DNA of 64,000 nucleotides from Neolewinella marina (lineage in GTDB: Bacteria; Bacteroidota; Bacteroidia; Chitinophagales; Saprospiraceae): the NCBI RefSeq assembly GCF_002631205.1, contig NZ_PDLO01000001.1:124001-188000 (forward strand), read 5' to 3'. The number at the start of each line of letters is the position of its first letter. The first letter of the stretch is position 1. The notes beneath the pieces were generated by a model. It did not search any database. It was not told where the DNA came from and saw nothing but the letters and a program-made list of their open reading frames with translations. Position numbers and translations under genes: made by a program. Below, one piece after another: positions 50,525 to 59,265 of this stretch.

Positions 50525-51859
50525 TTACTTCCCCGCTTGCCGGGGTACCAGGTACAGCTCTTCCTGCCGACCGTTGAGGTAGCGGAACGACTCTCCGTCC
50601 CAGTAGCCGTCTTCCTCCAGCATGATTCTTACGTCCTTGTTCCATTCCGGCAGGAACACCTTGTTGTTCAGTTCAATACTGTAGGCCGTATGGGGAAAGA
50701 CTGGGTAATCCCCCCGGATCGGAACGCCCTCCTGCTGATCCCACAGACCAATCGTGGGTCCCGCGCCGTGGCCGTGGTACCCAATCGGGTGGCTGTAGAT
50801 GCTGGGGCGCAGTCCTTCCGCCTCCGCCGTGCGGATGGTATTTAACAACAATTCGTTGCCCGTTTTGCCCGTGGCGTATTCGCCCGTCAGGATATCCATC
50901 AGGCGCAGTCCCCGCCGGTGGGCGGCCACGAGATAGGCAGGGGCTTCGGTCTCCCCGGGTTTCAGGACGTAGGCGTTTTCCTGGGTGTCGGTATTTAGTC
51001 CGCAGTAAGTGATGCCGAAATCGCAGTGCAGCAGGTCACCCGGCTGGATGACGTCTGCACCCGGCCGGCCGCTGAAGCCGTACAGCTCCTGGTTATCAGC
51101 CCGCTGCACGTCGACCGTCGGATGGAACCAGCTGTCGAGCCCCAGTTCCCGGACGCGCTCCCGCAGGTACCATACCACCTCCTCGGTGGTGGTCACCCCG
51201 GGTTGGATGACCTGCTCACTGAAGGCTTCGCGAATAATCTGGTGAGCCACTTGCATGATCTGGCGGTACACCACCATTTCCGAAGGCGTACGGGTTTCCA
51301 GCCAGCGAATCGCCAGCCGCTCACCGCTGACTACCCGGCTGGTCAGGTTCGCGGGCAACACTTCCAACAGGCGGTCGTAGTGGTAGCTGCTGATGCCATC
51401 GGCCAGACCGAATTCCTCACTGCGGTTCACGGCAATCTTGCGGGGCGATCGCTCCCGAATGATTTCCGCCAGCCGCTGCCACTGGTCCGGCTGCTGTTCG
51501 GGGTCCCAGGCTTTCTTGAATACCTCACCTACGTCGTAGCGGGCACAGGCCAGCGTTTCAAGGGGTTTGCCCGCTCCTGGATCGTATACTACCAGCATGG
51601 TCGTGCGGCGGGCACCCATCCAGGTACTGGGCAGCATGGTCTTCACCACGGCATCCTCGTTGTACTCCCGGGTGATCATGACCCACATGTCGATCCCCTC
51701 CTCCCGCATGATCTGGGGGACTACGGTTTCGAAGCGCTCCTTCAGCCAGCGGTCCTGTAATTCCCCCTGTTGCTTGAGGGTAAGGATCACCGGCATGGCC
51801 GACTGGGCCACGGCGGTGAAGGAAAGGATCAACAACAGAAACAGGAGGGGTGAGCGCAT
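50525..51859 (-). CDS. Exported M24 family metallopeptidase (Xaa-Pro aminopeptidase-like)
   Basis: Two-metal peptidase of the creatinase/aminopeptidase P fold, 444 residues, signal peptide ending AVAQSA near 20. Metal ligands are the two Asp in LLHCDFGITYCGLNTDTQE (about 268-286), the His in GYHGHGAGPTIGLWD (about 358-372), the Glu in YSIELNN near 395 and one in MLEEDGYWDG near 413-422. An N-terminal creatinase-like half (about 30-190) is present. Expected to remove N-terminal residues before proline, in the periplasm or outside. It is divergent from the membrane glycosyltransferase-like gene. Confidence 0.9.
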   Translation of the reverse strand: MRSPLLFLLLILSFTAVAQSAMPVILTLKQQGELQDRWLKERFETVVPQIMREEGIDMWVMITREYNEDAVVKTMLPSTWMGARRTTMLVVYDPGAGKPLETLACARYDVGEVFKKAWDPEQQPDQWQRLAEIIRERSPRKIAVNRSEEFGLADGISSYHYDRLLEVLPANLTSRVVSGERLAIRWLETRTPSEMVVYRQIMQVAHQIIREAFSEQVIQPGVTTTEEVVWYLRERVRELGLDSWFHPTVDVQRADNQELYGFSGRPGADVIQPGDLLHCDFGITYCGLNTDTQENAYVLKPGETEAPAYLVAAHRRGLRLMDILTGEYATGKTGNELLLNTIRTAEAEGLRPSIYSHPIGYHGHGAGPTIGLWDQQEGVPIRGDYPVFPHTAYSIELNNKVFLPEWNKDVRIMLEEDGYWDGESFRYLNGRQEELYLVPRQAGK

Positions 51860-51924
51860 GCGTTGGGCGTTTGGTTACGGGTGGGCTAAAGTAATACGCC
51901 GGCCGCTTGCTTACCTTCGTTACC

Positions 51925-53736
51925 GTGAAGCTATCCGCGCCGGTTGCCCTGTTCGTTTGCTACCTTGTTCTAGTAGCCACCCATCTGTACTACCCCAAGT
52001 GGCAGCAGCCGGGTTCCGAAGCCACGCTCAGCTACGACGTATCCGGCTACTATCTCTACTTGCCCGCCGTCTTTATATACAACGACCTGCGGGAGGTGGC
52101 CTTTCTGCCGGAAATCATCGAGGAGTACCGCCCCACGGATACGCCTTACCAGGCCTACCCTCACTCCAGCGGAAATTTCGTTTTGAAGTACAGCCTGGGC
52201 CTGGCCCTGCTGTATTCTCCGGCCTTTGCCGTGGCGCATGCGTACGCCCTGGCCAGCGACGCCTTTCCCGCCGATGGCTTCTCCTTCCCGTATCAGTTAG
52301 CCATTTCCCTCTGGAGCTTGCTGGTGGCTTTTCTCGGTCTCTTCGTACTGATGCAGGTCCTGCGCGCCTATTTCTCCGAAGGGGTCACCGCCGCTACCCT
52401 GCTCCTCATCGTTGCCGCCACGAACTACCTGAACTACGCGGCCATCGACGGAGCCCTGACCCACAATTACGAGTTCACCCTCTACGCCCTGCTCCTGCAC
52501 ATCACCGATCGGCTGTACCGGCGACCCGGCGGCCCCACTACCCTGCAATGTCTCGGTATCGGGGGAATCATCGGTCTGATGGCCCTGACCCGCCCCACCG
52601 AAATCATCGCGGTATTGATCCCACTGCTGTGGGACATGCCCCTGACCCGGGCGGGGTGGCGCGACCGCCTGGCTTTTATTCGCCGTCATGCCCGGCCCAT
52701 CGCCGCCGCTGCCGCAGTGTGCCTGTCCGTAGGAAGTTTGCAGCTCATCTACTGGAAGTACGTTACTGGCCAATGGATTGAGTATAGTTACCAGGACCAG
52801 GGCTTCGACTGGTTTGAGCCGCATCTGGTCAATGGATTGTTCAGCTACAAGGCTGGTTGGCTGACCTACACGCCGGCTATGTGGATTGCCATTCTGGGCT
52901 TCGTGGCCCTTTTCCGCTACCACCGCCATCTGCTGGCGGCTACCCTCAGCCACTTCATCATCTTCGTTTACGTAGCCTTCTCCTGGAGCGTCTGGTGGTA
53001 CGGGGGCAGCCTTGGACAGCGGACCATGGTGCAGGCCTACGCGGTGCTGGCCTTTCCCCTGGCGGCAGCCCTAACCTTCATCTCGCGACGCCCACAAGGA
53101 ATCCGCTGGGCCTTCGCAGGGCTTTGCCTGCTCCTCACCGCACACAACCTCTGGTTCACCCACCAGGCCCACCGGGGCGGGCTGCTGGTGTCGGAATGGA
53201 TGAATCGCTCCTACTACTGGCGAACCCTGTTCACCTTCGAGGTCAACGAAGACGATAAACTGTTGCTGGACAATCCTGAGTTCCTAAGGCACCCGCCCCG
53301 GGGGACAGATACCCTCTATACCAATGATTTTGAGGACCAGCCTAATGACGCCTGCGGAATGCCCCCCATCGACGGGCAGGGATCCTACTGTCTCGCAGGG
53401 GAAAAGCAGAATACCGAGGAGTACTGGCTACACGGCCCCTTCTCCGCCGGCCAGTGGCTGCGGGCTACGGCGGATTTCCGTATCCCCCAACTACGAACCG
53501 GAAGCGTGCACACCTACGCTCAGCTGGTGCTGCGCTTTTACCGCAACGGCGAACGCGTGAAGGAACGGGTGATCAGGTTGCACCGGGTACTCAACTATAA
53601 TTTCGACCGCAGCGTGTACATCGAAGCGCGGGCTCCGGAAGGTGGCGCCGAGGCCGCATCCGTGCTGTTGTGGAACGGTGGTCCGGATCAGCCGCCCATT
53701 CTTATGGACAACCTCGTGGTTACAACGATGGAGTAA
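51925..53736 (+). CDS. Polytopic membrane protein, GT39/GT83-like
   Basis: About ten to twelve helices (residues about 5-425) and a soluble, beta-rich C-terminal domain (about 430-603) outside the inner membrane. The layout, with an early acidic loop (YDVSGYYLYLPAV) and helices rich in Leu/Ala, resembles lipid-linked sugar transferases of the GT-C type, but I do not recognise a named family. A GTG at 51925 is chosen because TACCTTCG (51912-51919) sits five bases upstream like a -7 box; a TTG at 51907 would add six residues. Its end overlaps the convergent GH113-like gene by 17 bases. Confidence 0.7.
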   Translation: MKLSAPVALFVCYLVLVATHLYYPKWQQPGSEATLSYDVSGYYLYLPAVFIYNDLREVAFLPEIIEEYRPTDTPYQAYPHSSGNFVLKYSLGLALLYSPAFAVAHAYALASDAFPADGFSFPYQLAISLWSLLVAFLGLFVLMQVLRAYFSEGVTAATLLLIVAATNYLNYAAIDGALTHNYEFTLYALLLHITDRLYRRPGGPTTLQCLGIGGIIGLMALTRPTEIIAVLIPLLWDMPLTRAGWRDRLAFIRRHARPIAAAAAVCLSVGSLQLIYWKYVTGQWIEYSYQDQGFDWFEPHLVNGLFSYKAGWLTYTPAMWIAILGFVALFRYHRHLLAATLSHFIIFVYVAFSWSVWWYGGSLGQRTMVQAYAVLAFPLAAALTFISRRPQGIRWAFAGLCLLLTAHNLWFTHQAHRGGLLVSEWMNRSYYWRTLFTFEVNEDDKLLLDNPEFLRHPPRGTDTLYTNDFEDQPNDACGMPPIDGQGSYCLAGEKQNTEEYWLHGPFSAGQWLRATADFRIPQLRTGSVHTYAQLVLRFYRNGERVKERVIRLHRVLNYNFDRSVYIEARAPEGGAEAASVLLWNGGPDQPPILMDNLVVTTME

Positions 53737-54823
53737 CGGAGGCTGCCCGGGGAGCAGGGGCGTACAGGCGCGTGAGGACCTCCCCCGCCGGTTTGCCGCC
53801 GGGGACGAATCCCGTATTCCGGTCGTCCCGGCCTTCCCGGTGCCCCAGATAGGAGGGCCACTTCCAGATAAACATCCCTTCCAGACGGCTAGAACTGCGA
53901 ACCGCTTCAGCCAGGGCGGCGTAGCAGCGTTCCTGGGCTTCCAGGCTGACCGGCCGGTCTCCCGCCTCAGCGTGGGGGTTCTGCCAGGCTGAAGCTACTG
54001 AGCGGTAACCCACTTCCGTCAGCCACAGGGGGCGGTCGTAGGCTACGCTGATGCTGTCCGCCAGCCGCATCCACCGCAGGGCACCCGCCCGCAGCTGGGC
54101 GTCGGTGGGCTGCTCCTCCATAGACAGGGGGTAATAACTGTTCAGGCCTATGGCGTCGAGATCCGACCAGAAGGTGATGTTCTCGAACTCCTCCCCCCAG
54201 TTCGCGGCGTAGGTCAACTTGCCAGGGTAAACTTCCCGGAGGGAGGCGATCAGGCTCCGCCACTGCTCGGGATACCCCAGGGTAGCCTGCACCATTTCCG
54301 TACCGATGCACAGCGCCTCAACCCCTTCGGCCGCAGCCATTTTGCCGTAGTGCAGCATCCAGTTCCGGTAAGCGGCAAAGAATCGGTTCCACCCCTCCTC
54401 ATCCTCGAATCTGATTTCTCCCGGCCACGACCCCCTCACCCAGATCTGGGGTTTCAGCATGACCGTGAAGCCCTGCTCCCGCGCCTGCCGGATACAGTGG
54501 ATCACGGCTTCGTCCGTCTCCGAGCCCACGCGGTCCGGAATGGGCAGTGAATCCAGCGGCCGCATCTCCCGCATGAAAGTATAGGGCACAATGGCTACGG
54601 CATTGACGTTCAACCCCTTTAAGCTGTCCAGGGAAGGCCCCGTAGTGGCTCCCCCGTAGCCATTGTTTCCCCGGTACCCTTCGTGAGCGAAAGTCATGCC
54701 CCGCAGGAATTCCGGGTCCAGATGGCGGGGCAGCGGCTGGGCGGACGCGCCGGAACTGTGGGTACAGCCGGCGAGCACCAGGGCTCCCATAACGGGCAGG
54801 AAAAGCAGCAGCCAGGTTCTCAT
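53720..54823 (-). CDS. GH113-like glycosidase lipoprotein
   Basis: Probable (beta/alpha)8 hydrolase of the GH113/GH5-like type, 367 residues, with a lipoprotein signal (LVLAGC near 15-20). The body opens RGMTFAHEGYRGNNGYGG; candidate acid/base Glu is in ALCIGTEMVQ near 170-179 and nucleophile Glu in LWLTEVGYRS near 268-277, with YAANWGEEFENITFW between. GH113 members are beta-mannanases, but the true substrate is open. Its ATG overlaps the GDPD stop (ATGA at 54820-54823), so both lipoproteins are made together. Confidence 0.82.
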   Translation of the reverse strand: MRTWLLLFLPVMGALVLAGCTHSSGASAQPLPRHLDPEFLRGMTFAHEGYRGNNGYGGATTGPSLDSLKGLNVNAVAIVPYTFMREMRPLDSLPIPDRVGSETDEAVIHCIRQAREQGFTVMLKPQIWVRGSWPGEIRFEDEEGWNRFFAAYRNWMLHYGKMAAAEGVEALCIGTEMVQATLGYPEQWRSLIASLREVYPGKLTYAANWGEEFENITFWSDLDAIGLNSYYPLSMEEQPTDAQLRAGALRWMRLADSISVAYDRPLWLTEVGYRSVASAWQNPHAEAGDRPVSLEAQERCYAALAEAVRSSSRLEGMFIWKWPSYLGHREGRDDRNTGFVPGGKPAGEVLTRLYAPAPRAASVTPSL

Positions 54824-55719
54824 GGTTGTTGGACTTCGGCAATGCGATTGGGATAATCCGTGATGATGCCGTCCACGCCCAGTCCGATGAGTTCGCGCAT
54901 CCGGATTACCTCGTTTACGGTCCAGGGGATTACCCTCAGGCCAAGATCATGGGCCTCCGCAATGATTTCCGCCGTCAGCTTGCGCTCCCACGGACTGTAG
55001 ATTTCCGGTTTGAAACCCAGGGCGGCCACCTTTTCCGCTACCTGTCCCGGCGATTCATCCAGGTAGGCCAGGGAGATGCGTGGATTCTGGCGGTGGATCT
55101 CGCTCAGGGTGGGTGGGTCAAAGCACTGCAGGTTGACCAGCTCCGGGTGGCCCCAGGCGGCAATGTCTTCCAGTACCAACCGGACGAAGGTGGCGCGGGC
55201 CGGCACCAGTTCCGGCTCCCATTCCGGCTGATACTTCAGTTCGATGTTGTAGCGGGGCAAGGGCCGTTCCTGCTGCACGCAGTAGCGGTCGACCGCGGCG
55301 AATACCGCCGCCAGAGTCGGTTTATGCACCGGGCGCTGGGCCTGTTCCGGGAAGCGGGGGTGTGGCAGCTGCCCACAATCGTAGGCGTCGATCTCCCGGG
55401 CGGTCAGTTTCCGCAGGCTGATTGTGTCGGTAATCGCGCCGCCACCCGGCAACTGACAGATTTCGGGCTCCATGAAGGGGTCGTGGCTGACAATTACCCG
55501 GTCGTCCGCGGAAATCACCACGTCCAGTTCAAGGGTGGTCACTTCCGGATAGCTGAGGGCCCGCAGGAAAGCGGGGATTGAGTTTTCGGGCAGCAACCCC
55601 CGGGCGCCCCGGTGGCCCTGCCAGTCGAAGGCGGGTGAATCGTTTTGCGTCATGCGTGAAGTACCACAGGCCGCCAGCAGCGGCAGGAAAAGGATGATAA
55701 AATAGGCGCGTTTGGGCAC
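54820..55719 (-). CDS. Glycerophosphodiester phosphodiesterase lipoprotein
   Basis: Hydrolyses glycerophosphodiesters to glycerol 3-phosphate and an alcohol, 299 residues. Lipobox LLAAC near 14-18 indicates an anchored protein. Catalytic and metal motifs are WQGHRGARGLLPENS (about 33-47), TLELDVVISAD (about 61-71) and VSHDPFMEPE (about 76-85), with later RVIPWTVNEV typical of the GDPD barrel. Only four bases overlap the downstream GH113-like gene, suggesting joint use of lipid or teichoic-like material (inference). Confidence 0.92.
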   Translation of the reverse strand: MPKRAYFIILFLPLLAACGTSRMTQNDSPAFDWQGHRGARGLLPENSIPAFLRALSYPEVTTLELDVVISADDRVIVSHDPFMEPEICQLPGGGAITDTISLRKLTAREIDAYDCGQLPHPRFPEQAQRPVHKPTLAAVFAAVDRYCVQQERPLPRYNIELKYQPEWEPELVPARATFVRLVLEDIAAWGHPELVNLQCFDPPTLSEIHRQNPRISLAYLDESPGQVAEKVAALGFKPEIYSPWERKLTAEIIAEAHDLGLRVIPWTVNEVIRMRELIGLGVDGIITDYPNRIAEVQQP

Positions 55720-55889
55720 GGGGAGGGCTTATGGGTTACTACGGTCCGCGGCGATGTCGGTTCACCCGGAGAAGGAAAGATAGCACCCCGTGGCCGGCCA
55801 GGGCGCTCACCTGCCTTCACGCACGAGAACTTTCGGGTTGAACAAGGTAGGCATCCCAGCATTCTGTTCTCGACCCTAACTTGCTACCC

Positions 55890-56687
55890 ATGCTCACCCA
55901 CTGGCTTTTCTGGATCGGGGCCCTGTTCGTGATCATCTTTTTGCGCTACCTGGCCTTCAGCGGATTGTACCACTACCTGCTGCGGTTGCGGCTGCGCGAT
56001 CGGCTGCGCCACCGCATCTTTCATTACGAGATCGGGGCGGGGGCGCAGGTGCCGAGAGAAATCCGCCGGTCTGCCGTCGTGTCCCTGATCTTCGCCGCCT
56101 TCGGAATACTGGTCCTCTACCTGTGGCAAAATGATTCCACCCGCCTCTACACCTCCCTGTCCGCGCCGGCCGACAGGTTCTGGTTGCTGGTCGGGCCAGT
56201 GGTATTTCTGCTGGCCCAGGAAACCTACTACTACTGGATTCACCGGTGGATGCACCGGCCCGGCATCTACGAGCGGGTACACCGCTGGCACCACGAAAGC
56301 ATAGAAACCACCGCCTGGACAGCCTTCAGCTTCCACCCTCTGGAGGCCATCCTGCAGGCGGCCTTCCTTCCCCTGAGCGTATTATTGATTCCGATGCACG
56401 TGCTGGCCTTCCTGACGTTGCTGGCCCTGATGACCCTGTCGGCCACCATCAACCACGCGGGCATCGAGGTTTTCCCGGCGCGCTGGGGCCGGCTGCCGTT
56501 GCTGCGGGGGCTGATCGGCGCTACCCACCACGACGTCCACCACAAGCAGGCCCGCTACAATTTCGGACTTTACTTCACCTTTTGGGATAAATGGATGGGA
56601 ACAGAGAGTCCCCGCTTCGGAGAGCGGTTCCGCCGCTATACCTCGAATCATTCGGCGGAATCCAGCTCACAGACCCAGGCCCGGTAG
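55890..56687 (+). CDS. Sterol desaturase/fatty acid hydroxylase family protein
   Basis: Membrane di-iron enzyme of 265 residues, four to five helices. The His clusters are YWIHRWMHRPG (about 119-129), RVHRWHHESIE (about 133-143), and THHDVHHKQARYNFG (about 214-228), the HxxxH, HxxHH pattern of the family. Substrate could be a sterol, carotenoid or fatty acyl lipid. The ATG at 55890 is chosen over a TTG three codons earlier; TAACTTG (55877-55883) sits just upstream. Its end overlaps the convergent methyltransferase by 40 bases. Confidence 0.9.
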   Translation: MLTHWLFWIGALFVIIFLRYLAFSGLYHYLLRLRLRDRLRHRIFHYEIGAGAQVPREIRRSAVVSLIFAAFGILVLYLWQNDSTRLYTSLSAPADRFWLLVGPVVFLLAQETYYYWIHRWMHRPGIYERVHRWHHESIETTAWTAFSFHPLEAILQAAFLPLSVLLIPMHVLAFLTLLALMTLSATINHAGIEVFPARWGRLPLLRGLIGATHHDVHHKQARYNFGLYFTFWDKWMGTESPRFGERFRRYTSNHSAESSSQTQAR

Positions 56688-57307
56688 TCGAAGATTGCCG
56701 TTCTCCGCAGCCGCTCCTCCCGCACGATTTGCCAGCCGCGCTGCCGCAGGGCCGCCCGGTACTCCGCTGCCCCGTGCTGCTGGGGGTGGAGGGCATCCCC
56801 GGGCAGTGCCCGGAAGACGGGCAGCAACCAGTCGTGGCGGTGGACGTCGCTGCTCAGGATCATCCGGGTGCCCGGGCGGGCCATGGCCGTGAGTTGATCG
56901 AGGCTTCGCGACCAGTCGCTGACGTGGTTGATGGCGTTGAAGCAGTAGATGCAATCGAAGGGCTCCAGGGGGGTAAGCTCTTCCAGGGGCTGGGGAATGA
57001 AGCGGACCCAGGGGTAATGGGCGCGGGAGAAGACCGGCAGGGATTCGTAGCGGCGCAGCAGGGGGTCGACGGCCGTGATACGCTGTCGGTCGTAGAGTAG
57101 CGTGAAGATGCCCGCCGGTCCGCAGCCGGCGTCCAGCGCCCGCGCGTCGGCGTCAACCGTCCACTCCAGGCGGTTGAGGACCCGTTGCCAGTAAGCCCGC
57201 TTGGCGGCCAGGTATTCCTGGGGGGATTGTTGACGGAGATAGCGCCGCCACCAACGCAGTTCGAGAAACTGGGCCACCCGCCACCGAAGGGAATTCACGC
57301 CTGCCAT
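56648..57307 (-). CDS. Class I SAM-dependent methyltransferase
   Basis: Predicted methyltransferase of 219 residues with a Rossmann-type SAM site: LDAGCGPAGIFTLLYDR near 58-74 (motif I), ITAVDPLLRRYE, and FDCIYCFNAINHVSDWSRS near 114-132 (motifs II/III region). An amphipathic, Arg/Trp-rich N-terminus precedes it. Substrate unknown. The ATG at 57307 is chosen; the frame continues upstream antisense to the next gene with no similarity. It is divergent from the Smr-domain gene. Confidence 0.85.
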   Translation of the reverse strand: MAGVNSLRWRVAQFLELRWWRRYLRQQSPQEYLAAKRAYWQRVLNRLEWTVDADARALDAGCGPAGIFTLLYDRQRITAVDPLLRRYESLPVFSRAHYPWVRFIPQPLEELTPLEPFDCIYCFNAINHVSDWSRSLDQLTAMARPGTRMILSSDVHRHDWLLPVFRALPGDALHPQQHGAAEYRAALRQRGWQIVREERLRRTAIFDYRAWVCELDSAE

Positions 57308-57400
57308 GGCCGAAAGGTAGGCAGTGGCGGGCCAATTCCACCAACGGGTACAACTTCGCGGGCTGGCAATCCTTTCTATCAGCAACCCAAATTTATAGTT

Positions 57401-58429
57401 ATGACCTTCAAAATCGGCGACCGCGTCACCATGCTCCGCACCGGCAAGACCGGGACCATCTCCGCCCTCCTCAAGGGCGATATGTACCAGGTTAGACTGG
57501 ATGGCGGACTGGGCCACCTGCCCGCGCCCAGCCACGCCATTGCCCCCGCCGGAGCCGCGGGATCGGCCGCCCAGCCCGCGCCCGACCCACCGAGCGACCG
57601 CCGCCCAGAACCCAGCCAGAAAGACCAGCACGATACGGGCATTCAGCTCGCATTCGACCCGCTGTACGGCGGGGAGGGTGAACCGGAAAGTTATCAGCTC
57701 TACCTCATCAATGGGACCGGTAGCCAGATCCTCTACGAAATCAAGGTCAAAACCGGAGATCACCAACGCAGCTCCAAGTTTGGCCCCCTGGAAGCCTACG
57801 GCAAGAAGCGCCTCGACGTGATCCCCTATGGCTGGCTGAACGAGCGCCTCGGCGTCGACCTCGACGTGCGCGCCAAGGTGGAGGGCGGTACGGGCCCGCG
57901 GCACTACCACCAACTGCGTATCCGGCCCAAGCAATTCTTCGGCAGCTTCCGGGAAGTACCCGAACTCAGCCGGGGCGCCCACCTCTTCACGGTGTTCCCG
58001 CGCCTCGCCGCCACCTCGGTAGCCGAGAAAAGCAGTTCCGGCCCCACCCTGCGGGAACTCACCCGCGCCCAGCTGAAAAAGCAACCCGAAAAGAAAGCCC
58101 CCGCCCGCCCGCCGGCCAGCCCGCTACAGGCGCGCAGCGATTTCAACCCCGTCCTGGACCTCCACCTCGAAGCCTTGGTGGAAGACCCGGCCGCCGTGCC
58201 AAAAGACAAGGTGTTGTCTACCCAGATGGAGCACTTCGACCACTTCATCGACCAGGCCCTGCGGCTGGACATCGAGCGGGTATACATCGTGCACGGCCTC
58301 GGCAACGGAATCCTCAAAACTGAGATCCACACCAAGCTGCAGCATGTGCCCTTCGTGCAAAAGTTTTCCAACGACTACCACCCGAAATACGGCTACGGGG
58401 CCACGGAAGTAGTCTTCGAGGCCGGATGA
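57401..58429 (+). CDS. DUF2027/Smr domain protein
   Basis: Cytoplasmic protein of 342 residues. An N-terminal SH3-like domain (about 3-45, IGDRVTMLRTGKTGTISALL) is followed by a Pro-rich linker, a DUF2027 domain (about 80-200, ESYQLYLINGTGSQILYEIK) and a C-terminal Smr domain (about 255-342) with LDLHLEAL and VYIVHGLGNGILKTEIHTKL. Smr domains are nucleic-acid nucleases or binders (MutS2 C-terminus). The combination is common in Bacteroidota. The ATG at 57401 gives MTFKIGDRV. Function unknown. Confidence 0.88.
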   Translation: MTFKIGDRVTMLRTGKTGTISALLKGDMYQVRLDGGLGHLPAPSHAIAPAGAAGSAAQPAPDPPSDRRPEPSQKDQHDTGIQLAFDPLYGGEGEPESYQLYLINGTGSQILYEIKVKTGDHQRSSKFGPLEAYGKKRLDVIPYGWLNERLGVDLDVRAKVEGGTGPRHYHQLRIRPKQFFGSFREVPELSRGAHLFTVFPRLAATSVAEKSSSGPTLRELTRAQLKKQPEKKAPARPPASPLQARSDFNPVLDLHLEALVEDPAAVPKDKVLSTQMEHFDHFIDQALRLDIERVYIVHGLGNGILKTEIHTKLQHVPFVQKFSNDYHPKYGYGATEVVFEAG

Positions 58430-58485
58430 TCACGGATACGCTACGGCAAATACTCCCGTTATTGCAACTCCAAAACGTATACCAA

Positions 58486-59265
58486 ATGAAATACCTGACT
58501 TCAGCCCTCCTGCTCGTCCTGCTGCTGGGCTGCAACAAGTCCAAGATTACCGAACTGGAAACCAAGCTCTCCAGCGTCCAGAGTGAAAATGCCCTCCTGA
58601 AGGGGCAGCTGGAAACCGTGCAACGCACCAACGGCGACCTGCTCAACCGCATGGAAGACCTCTCGGTCATCAGCAAGGAAGGGGCTACCAGTATCCGGGA
58701 AAGCCTGCAGTCGATCAGCGGACAAACCTCGCGCATCAATGAGCTGAACCGCAGCATCCAGCGCAAGGACAGCCTGAACCTGGCCCTGGTCATGAACCTG
58801 AAGCGCAGCCTGGACAACATCAACGACGATGACGTGAAGGTGGAAGTAAGGGGCGGCAAGGTACACGTGAGCATCAGCGACAACCTGCTCTTCGCCAGTG
58901 GTTCCTCGCGCCTGAACCCGGCCTCCGAGCGGGTGCTCGACAAGGTGAGTCAGGTGCTGAACGACCACAACGACCTGAACATCATCGTGGAGGGCCACAC
59001 CGACAACGTGCCCATCCGCAGCAGTACCATCAAGGACAACTGGGAACTGAGCACCATGCGGGCCGCCGCCGTGGTGCGGAAGCTGGTTCAGGATTTCGGC
59101 GTAGACCCCTTCCGCCTGACCGCGGCCGGACGGGCCGACAATGATCCGCGGGGCGACAACGCCACTCCCAGCGGCCGGGCGCGCAACCGTCGTACGGAAA
59201 TCGTGATCACCCCCAACCTCGACGAATTCTTTAACCTTGCCCGGGATCCGGGAACGGCGGGCTAA
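58486..59265 (+). CDS. OmpA family lipoprotein
   Basis: Peptidoglycan-binding lipoprotein, 259 residues. Lipobox LLLGC near 12-16; a coiled coil spans about 20-115 (ITELETKLSSVQSENALLKG), then an OmpA/Pal domain (about 125-245) with EGHTDNVPIRSS and the peptidoglycan-contact Arg in TPSGRARNRRTEI. The ATG at 58486 is chosen over the ATG at 58426, which lies in an overlapping stretch without homology. It likely tethers the outer membrane to the wall, with the coiled coil as spacer. Its end overlaps the convergent frameshifted gene by 35 bases. Confidence 0.93.
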   Translation: MKYLTSALLLVLLLGCNKSKITELETKLSSVQSENALLKGQLETVQRTNGDLLNRMEDLSVISKEGATSIRESLQSISGQTSRINELNRSIQRKDSLNLALVMNLKRSLDNINDDDVKVEVRGGKVHVSISDNLLFASGSSRLNPASERVLDKVSQVLNDHNDLNIIVEGHTDNVPIRSSTIKDNWELSTMRAAAVVRKLVQDFGVDPFRLTAAGRADNDPRGDNATPSGRARNRRTEIVITPNLDEFFNLARDPGTAG

